NCBI RefSeq assembly: GCF_030704685.1
Contig: NZ_JAUZDX010000027.1
Coordinates: 1 to 64,000, forward strand
Direction of reading: 5' to 3'
From: Acidovorax sp. A1169
GTDB taxonomy: Bacteria > Pseudomonadota > Gammaproteobacteria > Burkholderiales > Burkholderiaceae_C
DNA length: 64,000 nt
Below the pieces are notes generated by a model. The model saw nothing but the letters and a program-made list of their open reading frames with translations, ran no database searches and had not been told where the DNA came from. The translations under genes were made by a program, and so were the position numbers. Position 1 is the first letter of the stretch; each line of letters starts with the position of its first letter. Positions 10,995 to 19,310 of the stretch are shown here, in pieces.

Positions 10995-11163
10995 CTAGGA
11001 GGCTGTCGGACTTGGAGCGTCGAAAGCGAAAGTCGGCCCCAGCGAGGACAGTTTTTGCCGGATTTGCAGCCCCATAGCCAGGCTGTGGGGCAAAAAGACG
11101 GTGAAAAATGGACCGCTGCGGCCGATTTGCAGCCGACGATTTCCAAGTCCGACAGCCTCCTAG
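10995..11163. repeat. 169-bp MITE-like element with perfect 21-bp terminal inverted repeats (copy 1)
   Basis: Bases 10995-11015 and 11143-11163 are perfect reverse complements, beginning and ending in CTAG (CTAGGAGGCTGTCGG...). Inside, a central hairpin is visible (CCCCATAGCC/GGCTGTGGGG, around 11076-11098). A second element of exactly 169 bp at 40877-41045 shares the CTAGGAG ends and internal motifs at the same offsets. No coding capacity is seen. It looks like a non-autonomous mobile or REPIN-like element. Confidence 0.7.
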
Positions 11164-11288
11164 TCCACTGAAACCGATAAATCGGCTGTGCGCCGGGGTG
11201 GCAGCGGGATGCAGCGCGAGGCGCGGGCTGCGGCCAAGGCTGGCCAGGCCGTCGGCCTGAAAGAACGCGCCGCTGCGGTCCACGATGA

Positions 11289-11444
11289 GCAGCGTGGCCC
11301 CCAACTCAAGGGGCCAACGTCAACACCTTCAGCTACACCATCGACCACGGCGACGCAGCCGCCATTGCGGGCGCCGTGCTCACCATCGCAGAGCACCACC
11401 CCGGCCACACCATCTGGGCCGAAGGCACGGCTGTCTTCGACTGA
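11289..11444 (+). pseudogene. Possible short gene remnant
   Basis: An open stretch of about 50 codons with no start and with protein-like composition (NTFSYTIDHGDAAAIAGAVL ... HTIWAEGTAVFD) ends at TGA 11442-11444, between the 169-bp element and the J-domain gene. A stop at 11286-11288 closes it upstream. It could be the tail of a lost gene; the family is not recognised. Nothing else is seen in 11164-11628. Confidence 0.3.
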
Positions 11445-11628
11445 CACCGGGGCCGAGGGCAAGGAACCTATGCACGCAGGCACATACGCTTCGACAAGCG
11501 TTCCCGTGACGAAGATCACCACCGCCCGCATTTTGCAAGGCGCGTCCTCTGGATTACAGACAGCGGTCGATGTAACATGTGGTTTCATATCACCAGCCCC
11601 GGTACGGTCGGCGAAATCTTCACCCCCA

Positions 11629-12639
11629 ATGGCCACCCGCGTGACTACGCTGCACACCCACTACGACAACCTGAAGGTGGCGCGCGATGCGTCGCCGGCG
11701 GCGATCGATGCTGCCTACCAGGCCATGGTGCGCAGGTTTGGCCCCGGGCACCACGCGGGCGACCCCCAGGCCGCGCGCAAGATGGCCATCATCGATACCT
11801 CGTACGCCGTGCTCTCCAACCCCCACCAGCGCGCGCTGCACGACCTGTGGGTGGACCAGAACGACGAGGTGGATACACTGCCCCCCTCCATCCAGCCCCT
11901 GTGGATGCACAGCGAGGCGCCACGCTACAGCCACGCCACGGCGCATGGGCTGCAATCCGGCAGCGGCATCAACGGGGGCGGCAACCGCCATCGCCGCCGC
12001 CGCAACCGGGCGCATGCGCCCGCCACCAGCGCCCTGGCGCAGCACCTGCAGCACAACTGGAGCCTGTACGCCCTGGGCGCCGTGGTGGCCTGCCTGGCCC
12101 TGGTTACCCTGGTACCCCGGCCCTTTCTGGGCGATGACAACGACATTGGCGCCGCGGCATCCGGGCCGCTGCGCGGGTTCGCGGTGCCCGTGTTCTTTGC
12201 GCCCCGGTACCAGCGCCCCGCCACCGACCCCAATGGCCAGCCCTGGCCCCCCAGTGCCGGCTACCTCGCCAGCTACCCGCAGTTGAACACCGATGGGGCG
12301 TCACGCCTGACCGTGGACAACAGCCACAACGATTGCGACATGTTCGTCAAACTGGTGTCGCTGGACGGCATGCAGCCGCAGGCCGTGCGCCATCTGTACG
12401 TGCCCGCCTTCCGCCGCTTCGCCGTGGAGCAGCTCAGCGCCGGCCGCTACGAAGTGCGCTACCGCAACCTGGCCACCGGCGCCCTCGCCCGCTCAAGTGC
12501 CGTGGCCGTGCAGGAAGCCGGCGCACCAACGGATCAGCAGGGCAACGCGAGCAGCGACACCGGCCCCACCGTGTCGCTGCACAAGCAGCCCCAGGGCAAC
12601 CCGCGTGAACTGCAGCTGGCAGAGGCGGATTTCTTCTGA
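11629..12639 (+). CDS. J-domain-like membrane protein lacking the HPD motif
   Basis: A 336-aa protein whose first ~75 residues follow the DnaJ layout: THYDNLKVARDASPAAIDAA, then AYQAMVRRF, and finally MAIIDTSYAVLSNPHQRALHD. The HPD tripeptide that stimulates Hsp70 should follow helix II, but here the loop reads GPGHHAGD, so canonical DnaK activation is doubtful. A basic stretch (NRHRRRRNR) and one membrane segment (YALGAVVACLALVTLV, ~residues 145-165) follow, then a ~160-residue C-terminal domain of unknown fold, probably periplasmic. The frame is open far upstream (11188), but ATG 11629 starts directly before the J-like domain. The role is unknown. Similar tail-membrane J-like proteins occur singly in beta-proteobacteria (general recollection). 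Confidence 0.7.
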   Translation: MATRVTTLHTHYDNLKVARDASPAAIDAAYQAMVRRFGPGHHAGDPQAARKMAIIDTSYAVLSNPHQRALHDLWVDQNDEVDTLPPSIQPLWMHSEAPRYSHATAHGLQSGSGINGGGNRHRRRRNRAHAPATSALAQHLQHNWSLYALGAVVACLALVTLVPRPFLGDDNDIGAAASGPLRGFAVPVFFAPRYQRPATDPNGQPWPPSAGYLASYPQLNTDGASRLTVDNSHNDCDMFVKLVSLDGMQPQAVRHLYVPAFRRFAVEQLSAGRYEVRYRNLATGALARSSAVAVQEAGAPTDQQGNASSDTGPTVSLHKQPQGNPRELQLAEADFF

Positions 12640-12660
12640 GGGGCGGGGCAAACAGGCGCT

Positions 12661-12681
12661 GCGGTGGCGCGCATGCCACCG
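12661..12681. terminator. Hairpin between convergent genes
   Basis: GCGGTGGC and GCCACCGC pair perfectly around a short loop in the 51-base gap between the J-like gene and the convergent terC-like gene. There is no T-tract, so it is a possible but weak bidirectional terminator. Confidence 0.35.
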
Positions 12682-12690
12682 CATGCATCC

Positions 12691-13434
12691 TCATCGGGAC
12701 GAGTTGCGCCGCCTGGCCCGGCGCGAAAACATGTTGAGCAGCTCCACCAGCGCCGAGAACGCCATTGCCGCGTAGATATAGCCCTTGGGGATGGCAGCGC
12801 CAAAGCCCTCTGCGATCAGCGTGGTGCCGATCAGCAGCAGAAAGCCCAGCGCCAGCATCACGATGGTCGGGTTGGCCTGAATGAAGTTGGCCAGCGGCGT
12901 GGCGGCGAACAGCATCACCCCCACGGTGACGAGGATCGCCACCACCATAATGGGAATGTGCTCCGTCATCCCCACTGCGGTGATGATGCTGTCGATGGAG
13001 AACACAAGGTCCAGCACCAGGATCTGCCCGATGGCGGCCGGCACTGTCAGCCCCGCGCTCTGGGGCGTGAAGACATCGGGCCCGGGGTCCGGGTCCACGC
13101 TGTGGTGGATCTCCTTGGTCGCCTTCCACACCAGGAAGAGCCCGCCTGCGATGAGGATCATGTCGCGCCAGGAGAACCCTTTGCCGAAGACGGTGAACAC
13201 CGTTGCGGTCAGCCCGACGATGAACGCGATGGTCCCCAGCAGCGCCAGCCGCATCACCAATGCAGCGCCGATACCGATGTTGCGCGCCCTGGCGCGGTCC
13301 TTCTCCGGCAGCTTGTTGGTGAGGATAGAAATGAAGATCAGGTTGTCGATACCCAGCACCACCTCCATCGCAATCAGCGTGAGCAAGGCCACCCAGGCGG
13401 CGGGATCGGAAACGAGTGTTTGCAGGTAGTTCAT
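12691..13434 (-). CDS. TerC family integral membrane protein
   Basis: A polytopic inner-membrane protein of the TerC/Alx/YkoY superfamily, linked to metal (manganese) export and tellurite resistance. Diagnostic motifs are [16 protein letters not shown] near the N-terminus and [18 protein letters not shown] in the second half; the paired acidic residues in E-x-x-L-G-I-D-N and D-x-x-F-S-I-D-S lie within membrane helices and are the family's metal-site residues. About seven hydrophobic segments are seen. The start MNYLQTL (13434) places the first helix as in relatives; an in-frame ATG at 13473 would add 13 residues. The length of 247 aa fits the YkoY-like short form. It stands alone, convergent with the J-like gene. 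No yybP-ykoY riboswitch-like leader was recognised upstream. Confidence 0.88.
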   Translation of the reverse strand: MNYLQTLVSDPAAWVALLTLIAMEVVLGIDNLIFISILTNKLPEKDRARARNIGIGAALVMRLALLGTIAFIVGLTATVFTVFGKGFSWRDMILIAGGLFLVWKATKEIHHSVDPDPGPDVFTPQSAGLTVPAAIGQILVLDLVFSIDSIITAVGMTEHIPIMVVAILVTVGVMLFAATPLANFIQANPTIVMLALGFLLLIGTTLIAEGFGAAIPKGYIYAAMAFSALVELLNMFSRRARRRNSSR

Positions 13435-13651
13435 GGCGAGCAAAGGGATTGGCGGGGTGCGCCAATCATCCATGAACTCCGGTGAAAACGCATCCGGTCC
13501 GCTGCGCGCGTCAGCACAATGGATTTCGTCCTACATGCCGGCCTGGTGCTTCTGACCTGGGCTGTCCGACTTCTTTCGTCGCCGATGGCCTACGCGGGGT
13601 GGGCGCCGGCTCGGCCACAGTGCAGTGTCTTTTCGTCCAAGGAGGTTCACC

Positions 13652-14053
13652 ATGAAGACCAAAGTCATTGCAGCAGTCATCGCATCGGGCCTCCTGGCCT
13701 GTTCCGGCGCCCACGCCCTGACCGCCGACCAGCACAAGGCAGCCAAGGCAAAGATCGAAGCCGACTACAAATCCCAGAAGGTCCAGTGCGACACCCTCAA
13801 CGCCAACGCCAAGGATGTCTGCGAAGAAGAAGCCGAGGCCCGGGAAAAGATCGCCAAGGCCGAACTGGAGCAGCAGTACAAGCCGAGCCCCGCCCATGCC
13901 CGCAAGGTGGCCGAGGCCAAGGCCGAAGGCGCGCACGATGTCGCCAAGGAAAAGTGCGACGACCAGACGGGTGATGCCAAGAACGCCTGCGAGAAACAAG
14001 CCAAGGCCGAATACGACAAGGCCAAGGCGGACATCAAGGCCACCAAGTTCTGA
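13652..14053 (+). CDS. Exported Lys/Ala-rich helical protein with two C-x10-C pairs
   Basis: A 133-aa protein with a clear Sec signal peptide (MKTKVIAAVIASGLLACSGAHA) preceded by a near-consensus AAGGAGG at 13639-13645. The mature part is almost entirely charged helix rich in Ala, Lys and Glu. It contains two similar segments, CDTLNANAKDVC and CDDQTGDAKNAC, each with cysteines separated by ten residues, suggesting two disulfide-bonded loops in the periplasm. Similar proteins in Comamonadaceae are often labelled 'cell envelope biogenesis protein TolA' for composition only; no TolA domain is seen. Function unknown. It is monocistronic, with a 37-base gap to the next gene. Confidence 0.75.
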   Translation: MKTKVIAAVIASGLLACSGAHALTADQHKAAKAKIEADYKSQKVQCDTLNANAKDVCEEEAEAREKIAKAELEQQYKPSPAHARKVAEAKAEGAHDVAKEKCDDQTGDAKNACEKQAKAEYDKAKADIKATKF

Positions 14054-14089
14054 CAATGGTAACGCCCCACAGGGCGTGACAAGCTGGGC

Positions 14090-14668
14090 GTGAGCCCACA
14101 CGGTAGCAGTGCCACAATCGCGCCCGTGACAACCCTGCGCCGCCCTCCATCGCCGCCACCTGCCGCCCGTATACACCTGCAGTCAGTGGGTACCGGGCAC
14201 CGGCAGGCATTCCTCACCGCCGTGCATGCCAGCCGCGCGCTGCACCGGCCCTGGGTATCAGCACCGGCCACGCCCGAGCAGTTCGTGGCTTATATCGAGC
14301 GCATGCAGGCACCAGGCAACTGCGGCCTGCTGGTCGTGCGGCAAGGCGCCGCTTCGCTGGAGCTGGCGGGCGTGGTCAACATCACCAACATGGTGATGGG
14401 GCCGTTCTGCAGCGGCTACCTCGGCTACTACGCCTTTGCGGGTTACGAGCGCCAGGGCCTGATGCGCGAAGGGCTCACGCTGGCCGTGCGCCATGCCTTT
14501 CGCACCCTCAAGCTGCACCGACTAGAGGCCAACATCCAGCCTGGCAACGCCGCCTCGCTGGCGCTGGTGCGATCCTGCGGGTTCACGCAGGAAGGCTACT
14601 CGCCCAAGTACCTCAAGATCGGCGGCTGCTGGCGCGACCACGAGCGCTGGGCCATCGTGGCCAGGTAG
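14090..14668 (+). CDS. GNAT acetyltransferase, RimJ/RimL type
   Basis: Predicted N-acetyltransferase transferring acetyl from acetyl-CoA, probably to a protein N-terminus or small amine. GYLGYYAFAGYERQGLMREG is the acetyl-CoA pyrophosphate-binding motif A (Q/R-x-x-G-x-G/A). It is followed by HRLEANIQPGNAASLALVRS and CGFTQEGYSPKYLKIGG, the conserved C-terminal signature of RimJ-like enzymes. GTG 14090 gives 192 aa; GTG 14126 is an alternative that removes a Ser/Pro-rich leader, and neither has a strong ribosome site. The substrate cannot be told from the sequence. Confidence 0.8.
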   Translation: MSPHGSSATIAPVTTLRRPPSPPPAARIHLQSVGTGHRQAFLTAVHASRALHRPWVSAPATPEQFVAYIERMQAPGNCGLLVVRQGAASLELAGVVNITNMVMGPFCSGYLGYYAFAGYERQGLMREGLTLAVRHAFRTLKLHRLEANIQPGNAASLALVRSCGFTQEGYSPKYLKIGGCWRDHERWAIVAR

Positions 14669-14761
14669 GCCGGCGTGCAAGGCCCCAGTCCGCCTGCGGT
14701 CAAAGGGGTGAAGAATTACGATGGCCGCCCCTGCCGACAGTGCGCTCAGCTTGCGCCGCCA

Positions 14762-15073
14762 ATGGAGCAACCCATGTTCAGTGCCCTCGCCGATATCGTC
14801 ATCGGTTTCTTCGAGTTCGTGATGGATGTCCTGCTGTTCCGGGGCCAGCGCCGCGCGCAGGGCCACCGGGAGCGCAGCGCCATGGAAGACACAATCGAAG
14901 TCGCGCGCTTCGATTTCGTCACGCTGTTTTTCATAGCGCTGGTCAGCGCCGGCCTGATGTTCGTTCTGGCTTTCGCATTTGGTGTTCCGGCGGGCTGGAG
15001 CATAGGGATAGGCCTGGCCGTCGGCACGATCTGGGGGGTCTGGCGGTACCACCGGTTGGTGCGCGAGCCATGA
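14762..15073 (+). CDS. Small two-helix membrane protein
   Basis: A 103-aa protein (from MEQPMFSALADIVIGF) with an N-terminal amphipathic or membrane segment and a strong pair of hydrophobic helices (LFFIALVSAGLMFVLAFAFG and GIGLAVGTIWGVW). It ends RYHRLVREP. The frame is open back to 14675, but the upstream part is not protein-like. No recognised family. It precedes the EF-G leader region in the same direction. Confidence 0.55.
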   Translation: MEQPMFSALADIVIGFFEFVMDVLLFRGQRRAQGHRERSAMEDTIEVARFDFVTLFFIALVSAGLMFVLAFAFGVPAGWSIGIGLAVGTIWGVWRYHRLVREP

Positions 15074-15152
15074 TGGGCACGCGCCACTGGCCGCTTCCGG
15101 GGACCCAGCGGTCTGCCGGGTCTTACGCTATCGGCGCGATAGGCAAGGCCGC

Positions 15153-15181
15153 TTGCAAGCTTTGTGCACCGCGCGGATAAT
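15153..15181 (+). promoter_or_regulatory. Sigma-70-like promoter for the EF-G leader
   Basis: TTGCAA (15153-15158), a 17-base spacer and GATAAT (15176-15181): a 4/6 and 5/6 match to consensus at optimal spacing. The expected transcription start, about 7 bases on, falls at or within 3 bases of the ATG at 15191, so that small ORF would be translated from an essentially leaderless mRNA. Confidence 0.6.
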
Positions 15182-15190
15182 CCAACCATT

Positions 15191-15235
15191 ATGAAAATCC
15201 TCACCAACGTGATCAAGGCATCGTTCGCCACCTAG
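15191..15235 (+). CDS. Putative 14-aa leader peptide upstream of EF-G
   Basis: An ATG-TAG ORF encoding MKILTNVIKASFAT, sitting directly at the predicted transcription start and followed 50 bases later by an intrinsic terminator (15286-15324). This geometry (promoter, very short ORF, competing hairpins, terminator, structural gene) is that of an attenuator leader. There is no run of one amino-acid codon, so classical amino-acid attenuation is not indicated. Sensing of translation itself would fit the downstream EF-G gene (inference). Conservation is untested. Confidence 0.45.
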   Translation: MKILTNVIKASFAT

Positions 15236-15285
15236 TTGCGCCCCTCGATCGCGTGTCGGAGGGCTGTGCGCCTTCCGGACCCAAC

Positions 15286-15324
15286 AACCCCGGCAGGCTT
15301 CGTCCCTCCCGGGGTTTTTTGTTT
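15286..15324 (+). terminator. Rho-independent terminator inside the EF-G leader
   Basis: AACCCCGG (15286-15293) pairs with CCGGGGTT (15309-15316), followed by TTTTTTGTTTT. An upstream hairpin (GTC-GGAGGG with CCTTCCGGAC, about 15255-15281) could compete with it: GGAGGG can instead pair with CCCTCC (15304-15309), which overlaps the terminator's right arm, making an antiterminator conceivable. The terminator lies ~240 bases before the EF-G start rather than after a gene. Confidence 0.65.
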
Positions 15325-15350
15325 TCAGGCCACTCACTCACCACCAACCC

Positions 15351-15455
15351 ATGCGTACCTACGACAAGTTGATCGCCACGATTCCCGACCGCCGGAGCAT
15401 GAGCCCCGTGCGCCCGGGCTCCGGCGACAGCACAAGCAATTCCCATCGACGCTAG
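15351..15455 (+). CDS. Putative second upstream ORF (34 aa) before EF-G
   Basis: ATG 15351 to TAG 15453-15455, beginning [17 protein letters not shown] and ending [10 protein letters not shown]; basic and Ser/Pro-rich. It is followed at once by a perfect 7-bp stem, CCCAGGC (15458-15464) with GCCTGGG (15482-15488), whose loop holds TTTTTT. It has no strong ribosome site. It may be a regulatory upstream ORF or chance; its tight placement between terminator and hairpin is the reason to list it. Confidence 0.35.
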   Translation: MRTYDKLIATIPDRRSMSPVRPGSGDSTSNSHRR

Positions 15456-15562
15456 CCCCCAGGCGAATCCTTTTTTGTGAAGCCTGGGCTGGCGCAATGC
15501 CAACCAGGCGGCAGCTGCTCGCAGAGCCGAGTGCAGCCGCAAGAAAGATTGAAAGATTCGCC

Positions 15563-17608
15563 ATGACCAAGAATTCACGCAACCCCAACAGCAACGCGCA
15601 ACTGCGCAACCTCGGTGTCATCGCCCACGTTGACGCGGGCAAGACCACGACCACCGAACGCATCCTGTTCTACACCGGCGAAAGCCACCGCATCGGCGAA
15701 GTGCACAACGGCACCGCGCACATGGACTTCGACCCGCAAGAGCAAAAGCGCGGCATCACCATCAACAGCGCGGCCGTCACCGTGCACTGGAAGGGCACTC
15801 AGCTCAACCTGATCGACACGCCCGGCCACATCGACTTCAACATCGAGGTGAACCGTTCGCTGCGCGTGCTCGACGGCGCGGTCGTGGTGTTCGACGGCGT
15901 GGCCGGCGTGGAGCCGCAGACCGAGACCAACTGGCGCCTGGCCGACAAGTACCGCGTGCCGCGCATCGCCTTCATCAACAAGCTCGACCGCGTGGGAGCC
16001 GACTTTCACCGAGTGGTGGCCATGATGGAAGAACGCCTGGGCGTGCGCGTGGTGCCGCTGCAGATCCCCATCGGCGCGGAAGGTGACTTCTGCGGCGTGG
16101 TGGACTTGCTGAGCCTGCGCGCCCGCATCTGGGACAAGGACGACGCGAGTGCGCCCTACCGCGAAGCCGATGTGCCCGCCGACCTGCTTGAGCAAGCCGT
16201 GCGCAGCCGCGCCCGCCTGGTCGAAGCCGCCGTGGAGCACGACGAAGCCGCCCTGCAGGCCTATGTGAACGGCGAAGAGATCGCCGTGGACCTGCTGCGC
16301 GCCGCCATCCGCAAGGGTGTGCTGGCCGGCGCCTTCGTGCCTGCACTGGCCGGCTCGGCCTTCAAGAACCGCGGCGTAGAGCCTTTGCTCGACGCCGGGG
16401 TGGACTACCTGCCCTCGCCCGACGACATCGTCCGCGAAGGCGGCAAACCGGCAACGGCGGCCGACCCGTTCGCGGCCCTGGCGTTCAAGATCGTCACCGA
16501 CGACCATGGCGCCAAGGTGTTCGTGCGCGTGTACGCAGGCCGGCTGGCCCGCGGCGACGTGGTGCTCAACACCAGCACGGGCAAGACCGAGCGCGTGTCG
16601 CGCCTGTACGAAGTGCATGCCGACAAGCACATCGAGCGCGACGAGCTGGTGGCCGGTGACATCGCCGCCATCGTGGGCCTCAAGGACACGCTGACGGGGC
16701 ACACCCTGAGCGACCCGGCCCACCCCGTGGTGCTGGAGCAGATCAGCGTGCCCGAGCCGGTGATCCACGTGGCCATCGAGCCCAAGGCGAGCGCAGACCA
16801 GCAAGGCCTGTCCAAGGCCCTGCAGTCCCTGCTGCGCGAAGACCCGAGCCTCAGGCTGCAGCACGACGCCGAATCCGGCCAGACCATTCTGTCCGGCATG
16901 GGCGAGCTGCAGCTCGAAGTCTCGATCGAGAAGCTGCGCGCACGCCACGGCGTGAACGTGTCGGTCGGCCGCCCCCAGGTGGCTTATCGCGAAACCATTT
17001 CAAAGAGTGTGGAGGTACACCATGTGCACAAGAAGCAAACCGGCGGCCCCGGCCAGTTCGCCGAGGTGAGGCTGCTGCTTGAGCCCCTGCCAAGGGGCGA
17101 AGGCATCCGCTTTGAAAACCGCATCGTCGGCGGCGCCGTGCCGCGCGAGTTCATCCCCGCAGTGGAGGCCGGCATCCGCCGCGCCGCCCTGGCAGGCGTG
17201 GTCGCCGGCTTCCCCGCCGTGGACTTTGTCGCCACGCTGGTGGATGGCAGCTTCCACGAGCGCGACTCGTCCACGCTGGCCTTCGAGCTGGCGGCCATGG
17301 CCGCCTTCCGTGAAGGGTTTGCGAAGGCCGGGCCCCAGGTGCTCGAACCCGTGATGGCCGTCGAGGTCATCACCCCGGCCGACTACCTGGGCGATGCCAT
17401 CGGCGACCTGAACCGCCGCCGCGGCGTGGTGCGCGGCCAGGGCCAACGCGGCAACGCCGCCACGGTCGAGGCCGAGGTACCGCTGAAAGAGATGTTCGGC
17501 TACATCGGTAGTTTGCGTGCGCTGTCTTCGGGGCGTGCGCAGTATTCGATGCAGCTGGACCACTATGGGGTGGTGCCTGCGGGGGCGATGGCTGCGCTGG
17601 TGGGCTGA
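15563..17608 (+). CDS. fusA: Elongation factor G paralogue (second EF-G)
   Basis: A ribosomal translocase-type GTPase, 681 aa. G1 is [18 protein letters not shown]2 lies in [13 protein letters not shown]3 is DTPGHIDF, and G4 is [10 protein letters not shown]. Domain II ([21 protein letters not shown]), domain III ([30 protein letters not shown]), domain IV ([24 protein letters not shown]) and domain V ([33 protein letters not shown]) are all present in the EF-G order. There are no str-operon neighbours (rpsL, rpsG, tuf), so it is probably the second, accessory fusA of beta-proteobacteria rather than the str copy. The ATG at 15563 is chosen by homology; the frame is open to 15236, across the leader. 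Expression is probably controlled by the leader at 15153-15488. Confidence 0.9.
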   Translation: MTKNSRNPNSNAQLRNLGVIAHVDAGKTTTTERILFYTGESHRIGEVHNGTAHMDFDPQEQKRGITINSAAVTVHWKGTQLNLIDTPGHIDFNIEVNRSLRVLDGAVVVFDGVAGVEPQTETNWRLADKYRVPRIAFINKLDRVGADFHRVVAMMEERLGVRVVPLQIPIGAEGDFCGVVDLLSLRARIWDKDDASAPYREADVPADLLEQAVRSRARLVEAAVEHDEAALQAYVNGEEIAVDLLRAAIRKGVLAGAFVPALAGSAFKNRGVEPLLDAGVDYLPSPDDIVREGGKPATAADPFAALAFKIVTDDHGAKVFVRVYAGRLARGDVVLNTSTGKTERVSRLYEVHADKHIERDELVAGDIAAIVGLKDTLTGHTLSDPAHPVVLEQISVPEPVIHVAIEPKASADQQGLSKALQSLLREDPSLRLQHDAESGQTILSGMGELQLEVSIEKLRARHGVNVSVGRPQVAYRETISKSVEVHHVHKKQTGGPGQFAEVRLLLEPLPRGEGIRFENRIVGGAVPREFIPAVEAGIRRAALAGVVAGFPAVDFVATLVDGSFHERDSSTLAFELAAMAAFREGFAKAGPQVLEPVMAVEVITPADYLGDAIGDLNRRRGVVRGQGQRGNAATVEAEVPLKEMFGYIGSLRALSSGRAQYSMQLDHYGVVPAGAMAALVG

Positions 17609-17805
17609 ATGAGCCGGGCTTGATGGCCTGGCAGCGCAAAGACGGAAGGGGCGTGGACGGGAGTCTGCGCCCCTTTTCTTTCTTGCGACAAGCGCATGCA
17701 TGGCCGCATTCCGCCAGAAGCTCACATGGTCCTCACAGACTTCATGCTCAGCTCACACCGCGCCTCAACACTTGCGCGCAATTTAGAGACTCGTGAAGGT
17801 TGGCA

Positions 17806-18429
17806 ATGGGTATCGTAATCATGGCTGTTGGCTTCGGCTTGTTCTGCATGGCGCTATTGGGAGTGGCGGTCTTCTTCACGGCAAAGGGGATTGCATACGC
17901 CCTCGGGTCAGCGGCCTACCTGCTGTTTCAACGCCGACCTCCGGCGGCAGCACTGCGTCTTGCGTCAGCCGCTTGCACCCTCTGCCTGTTGATTCTGCTG
18001 CCCATGCGAGGGTGCGACTATCTGCAGGTGCAGATGTACCGCAAGGCGATCCCACCGCAGTTCGAACTGCTTGACGCCATCTACCACGATGAGATCTCTG
18101 GCTTTCGAGAGGGCTGCGGCATGGCCATCTTCCGTCTTTCCGACGAGAGCATTGCGAGGATTCACCACGGAGGCTTGGGCTACCTGGAATCAGCTCGCCA
18201 GGGCCGAGATGGCACGCCTTACCACCACTACGAACCGTGGACAGCCACCCCGGCATCTAAACAAGAGAACCTCTTTCGCGGTGCCCATTGCGTGAAAAAT
18301 GCGCCCGCATTGCTACAGCAGGCACAGCAACGCGTTGACAAGCAAGGCGCCTTCTTCACGACCGGCCCCGAGCACGATCTGGTGCTCGTACCTTCTCTGG
18401 GATTGATCATCTTCTCGTACGACGGTTGA
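17806..18429 (+). CDS. Hypothetical membrane protein, 207 aa
   Basis: Starts MGIVIMAVGFGLFCMALLGV after GAAGG seven bases upstream (TTG 17800 is a weaker alternative). The N-terminal third has two to three hydrophobic helices. The rest (QFELLDAIYHDEISGFREGC ... DLVLVPSLGLIIFSYDG) is soluble, probably periplasmic, and resembles no family recognised here. It contains several cysteines (REGCGMAIF, GAHCVKNA). The third-codon GC is lower than in its neighbours, so acquisition is possible. Confidence 0.6.
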   Translation: MGIVIMAVGFGLFCMALLGVAVFFTAKGIAYALGSAAYLLFQRRPPAAALRLASAACTLCLLILLPMRGCDYLQVQMYRKAIPPQFELLDAIYHDEISGFREGCGMAIFRLSDESIARIHHGGLGYLESARQGRDGTPYHHYEPWTATPASKQENLFRGAHCVKNAPALLQQAQQRVDKQGAFFTTGPEHDLVLVPSLGLIIFSYDG

Positions 18430-18561
18430 GTTGCAGTCCATGAAGGCGACGCGACCCCAGAGGAACTGAGGAAACTGAAAAGACCAAAGAGAGTGCGTCA
18501 CTACTGCTGCGTTGGAGCGGCGCCGGACCGATTTTTCTTGCCGTGCAACGGGGCGGATGAT

Positions 18562-18584
18562 AATCTAGTCAGAATGACCAGATT
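18562..18584 (+). promoter_or_regulatory. Palindromic operator overlapping the antitoxin start
   Basis: AATCTAGTCA-GAA-TGACCAGATT is a 10+3+10 dyad with one mismatch. It covers the ATG (18574) of the antitoxin gene and overlaps a -10-like GATAAT at 18559-18564. Autorepression by an antitoxin/toxin complex at such sites is the rule for this class of system (established), so this is the predicted operator. Confidence 0.55.
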
Positions 18585-18888
18585 CAACGCACCCGATAGC
18601 CCATCCTCCGCCAAGCGCCCGGCCCCGCCTCCGGGGCACTGGCTGCTTCAGGACGCAAAAGCACGCTTTAGCGAGCTGGTGCGGCGCGTGCGCAGCGAGG
18701 GTCCCCAGCATGTCACCATCCACGGGCGGGATGAGGTCGTCGTCATCGCGGTGGAGGACTTCCGGCGCCTGCAGGGCGCACGGACCGGCCAGGCATTGGT
18801 CGATGCCCTCCAGGCCTCGCCCCACCAGGACATCGAGTTGGCGCTGGCACCACCCGTGGCCGCACCCGTTCGGGACGTGGACCTGTGA
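18574..18888 (+). CDS. Phd/YefM-family antitoxin
   Basis: A 104-aa protein with the Phd/YefM N-terminal DNA-binding fold: WLLQDAKARFSELVRRVRSEGPQHVTIHGRD then EVVVIAVEDFRRLQGA. The C-terminal part (QALVDALQASPHQDIEL) would wrap the toxin. The stop codon overlaps the start of the following PIN-domain gene (GTGA at 18885-18888), the classic coupled antitoxin-toxin arrangement. The unusually Pro-rich ~20-residue N-terminal extension precedes the domain. Confidence 0.88.
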   Translation: MTRFNAPDSPSSAKRPAPPPGHWLLQDAKARFSELVRRVRSEGPQHVTIHGRDEVVVIAVEDFRRLQGARTGQALVDALQASPHQDIELALAPPVAAPVRDVDL

Positions 18889-19310
18889 AGGGCTTCCTAG
18901 TCGACACGAACATCCTGTCCGAGTTGCGGCGTCCCCGCCCGGAACCCCGGGTGGTCGCCTTCGTCAGCGCCCAAGCGCTGGAAAGCCTTTTCGTCAGCTC
19001 CGTGAGCTTCGCCGAAATCCGTTTCGGCATCGAGCGGATCGACGACCTTCACAAGCGGTCCGTCCTGACGGATTGGCTGAACCTCGAACTGCGTCCGATG
19101 TTCGAGAACCGGCTGCTGCCGGTCAGCGAGGATGTCATGCTGCGATGGAGGCTCCTGGTCGAGGAGGGCCGCAAGGCGGGCCACTCGTTTCCACAGCCGG
19201 ACCTCATCATTGCGGCCACCGCCTTGCACCATGGCCTGTCCGTCGTGACCCGGGATACGGGCGGGTATGACAAGACTGGCGTTTCGTTGGTCAATCCTTG
19301 GGTGAATTGA
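18885..19310 (+). CDS. PIN-domain ribonuclease toxin (VapC/FitB type)
   Basis: A 141-aa VapC-like endoribonuclease. Conserved acidic residues are in FLVDTNILSELRRP (Asp near residue 7), SSVSFAEIRFGIERI (Glu), FPQPDLIIAATALHH (Asp) and TRDTGGYDKTGV (Asp), the four-acid PIN centre that binds Mg2+. GTG 18885 overlaps the antitoxin stop. PIN toxins of this type cut tRNA or rRNA until held by their antitoxin (family knowledge). The sequence appears intact, so the pair is likely functional. Confidence 0.9.
   Translation: MKGFLVDTNILSELRRPRPEPRVVAFVSAQALESLFVSSVSFAEIRFGIERIDDLHKRSVLTDWLNLELRPMFENRLLPVSEDVMLRWRLLVEEGRKAGHSFPQPDLIIAATALHHGLSVVTRDTGGYDKTGVSLVNPWVN

Noticed and set aside
12664-13485. 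273-codon plus-strand frame antisense to the TerC gene
   Set aside because: His/Asp/Gln/Arg-rich shadow; the minus strand has the clear TerC motifs.
15576-16948. 457-codon minus-strand frame opposite EF-G
   Set aside because: Shadow of a highly conserved gene; no start signal and His/Val/Gln/Ala-rich composition.
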